Of a DNA stretch of 60,995 bases, positions 60,293 through 60,995 are shown one piece after another. The position numbers and the translations under genes were made by a program. The notes under the pieces are model-generated. The model saw only the letters and a list, made by a program, of their open reading frames with translations, did no database searches and was not told the DNA's origin. Origin of the DNA: Prevotella sp. (GTDB lineage: Bacteria > Bacteroidota > Bacteroidia > Bacteroidales > Bacteroidaceae); NCBI GenBank assembly GCA_003447235.1, contig DLZV01000021.1:1-60995 (forward strand), read 5' to 3'. Numbering within the stretch: position 1 is the first letter of the stretch; the number at the start of each line of letters is the position of its first letter.

Positions 60293-60739
60293 TTAATCCG
60301 CCGCCACTTTGAAGACGGCCTTGTGGATGAGTCCGTCAGCAATGCAGGGGGCATGACCGTCCTCGGGGAAGAAGATGACAAACTCGCCTGGCTTGAGGGT
60401 AAGGAATCCACGGACGGGAAGGCCATCGGACTTGGCAAAGTCGCGATCCTCATCGAAGGGGAGCGGGGGAAGGTCATCTACGGGGACGAAGCCGTAGGTC
60501 TCGGGGATGTTGAGCGGCAACTGGATATCCACCATCCGGCGATGATACTCCACGGCAGCCTCCTCCCTACGCTTCCCGAGGTCGTCCTCCACATTGACAT
60601 AGAGACGGTCGCCATGGATGGGATGACTGCCATTGGGCAGGGTCCGCAGGTCGTGGTGCTGAAGAAAAGCCACCACGTCGGCAAAGAGCGGGTTGAGGGC
60701 CACATAGCGGGCCAGATTTTCAATCTTATCTACTATCAT
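60293..60739 (-). CDS. YhcH/YjgK/YiaL family protein
   Basis: The 148-residue product belongs to the DUF386 cupin-like family, linked to sugar and sialic-acid metabolism (EbgC, NanQ relatives). Visible are PIHGDRLYVNVEDD, EYHRRMVDIQLPL and FVIFFPEDGHAPC, whose histidines and acids likely bind a metal. I start it at 60739 (MIVDKIENLARYVALN); the in-frame extension crosses the -7 box. It may act as a sugar anomerase. It is upstream of the HAD phosphatase gene on the same strand. Confidence 0.92.
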   Translation of the reverse strand: MIVDKIENLARYVALNPLFADVVAFLQHHDLRTLPNGSHPIHGDRLYVNVEDDLGKRREEAAVEYHRRMVDIQLPLNIPETYGFVPVDDLPPLPFDEDRDFAKSDGLPVRGFLTLKPGEFVIFFPEDGHAPCIADGLIHKAVFKVAAD

Positions 60740-60766
60740 TTTCTCTTTTCCTTTGATTAGAGAATG

Positions 60767-60774
60767 CAAAATTA
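60767..60774 (-). promoter_or_regulatory. -7 box for YhcH-HAD operon
   Basis: On the minus strand TAATTTTG matches TAnnTTTG, 27 bp before the start codon. The nearest TTTG is 25 bp upstream, slightly far. Confidence 0.55.
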
Positions 60775-60859
60775 GGCATTTTATGTCAGAGAATGCGCTC
60801 AAAGGGGCAAAACATGCAGGTCAGACCGCTCGATTCATCCCTATTTCACAAAATATCGC

Positions 60860-60867
60860 TACCTTTG
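60860..60867 (+). promoter_or_regulatory. -7 box at right window end
   Basis: TACCTTTG matches the consensus and points out of the window. No TTTG is found at 19-21 bp. What it drives is not visible; only the hairpin repeat follows. Confidence 0.4.
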
Positions 60868-60937
60868 CATCAGCATTGCGAGATCCACGTGCCATAGAAT
60901 TCAAGAAGAGGAAAAGAATCGAACTGTACGGTTGAAG

Positions 60938-60983
60938 CGGGCTGAAAGCCCAGAAGCTCCTAGCCCAGGGCATCGCCCTGGGT
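60938..60983 (-). repeat. REP-like hairpin element, right copy
   Basis: On the minus strand 60962-60938 reads TAGGAGCT, TCTG and the hairpin GGGC-TTTCA-GCCC, the same plan as 20-44. Next to it a second hairpin, CCCAGGGC/GCCCTGGG, covers 60965-60982. The pair looks like a compact dispersed repeat, inverted relative to the left copy. Confidence 0.6.
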
Positions 60984-60995
60984 ATAATAGCAATC

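Overview
The window looks like chromosomal DNA from a member of the Bacteroidales, most probably a fairly GC-rich Prevotella-type bacterium. Several things point there. Promoters follow the Bacteroidetes pattern TTTG-N19-20-TAnnTTTG. There is a SusC/SusD outer-membrane pair, and type IX secretion genes porW and porX lie side by side. Two secreted proteins end in Prevotella-style type IX sorting tails. Other markers are a GldB-type lipoprotein, a B12-dependent ribonucleotide reductase and weak Shine-Dalgarno sites. No prophage, insertion sequence or CRISPR array was seen.

Layout. Positions 1-7.7 kb hold fmt, a ClC antiporter, a Sua5/YrdC protein and a LysM glucosaminidase on the minus strand, then a degenerate HPPK-like gene, an M64 peptidase and a TPR protein on the plus strand. 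Positions 7.8-15 kb (minus) hold an aminotransferase-iorB-iorA operon, dipeptidyl peptidase IV and a GldB-like lipoprotein. Positions 15-19.7 kb (plus) hold a GH92-MFS-GH130 cluster for mannose-rich N-glycan breakdown. After tRNA-Pro, 20-27.8 kb carries aroA, a small membrane protein, porW, porX and tsaE. Positions 27.9-31.6 kb are a galM-MFS-galK operon. Positions 31.8-33.8 kb (minus) hold pyrH, birA and yraN. Positions 34-41 kb (plus) hold nrdJ-folB, amidase-mlaD and a phosphohexomutase. SRP RNA, tRNA-Thr and tadA follow.

Positions 42-53.4 kb (minus) form the most accessory part: a SusC-SusD-HExxH lipoprotein-DUF4302 operon, then a secreted protein and an M6-like metalloprotease, both with sorting tails. 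This reads as a nutrient, probably peptide or protein, capture system using both TonB-dependent import and type IX secretion. Positions 54-60.7 kb hold tdk and an AI-2E family permease, then on the minus strand an SSS symporter, a coiled-coil lipoprotein and rsmI, then tRNA-Lys, a HAD phosphatase and a YhcH-type protein.

The main surprise lies between the genes. At least six intergenic spacers contain their own short tandem repeat array: units of 15-33 bp, two to seven copies, with a different sequence in each spacer. Several sit directly against start or stop codons. One is a four-copy array of a perfect 12-bp palindrome spaced exactly 22 bp apart, upstream of the M6 protease promoter. The two window ends carry inverted copies of the same hairpin element with compensatory stem changes, and the left end has a nested 100-bp inverted repeat. 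All family assignments come from reading motifs by eye; no database search was run.
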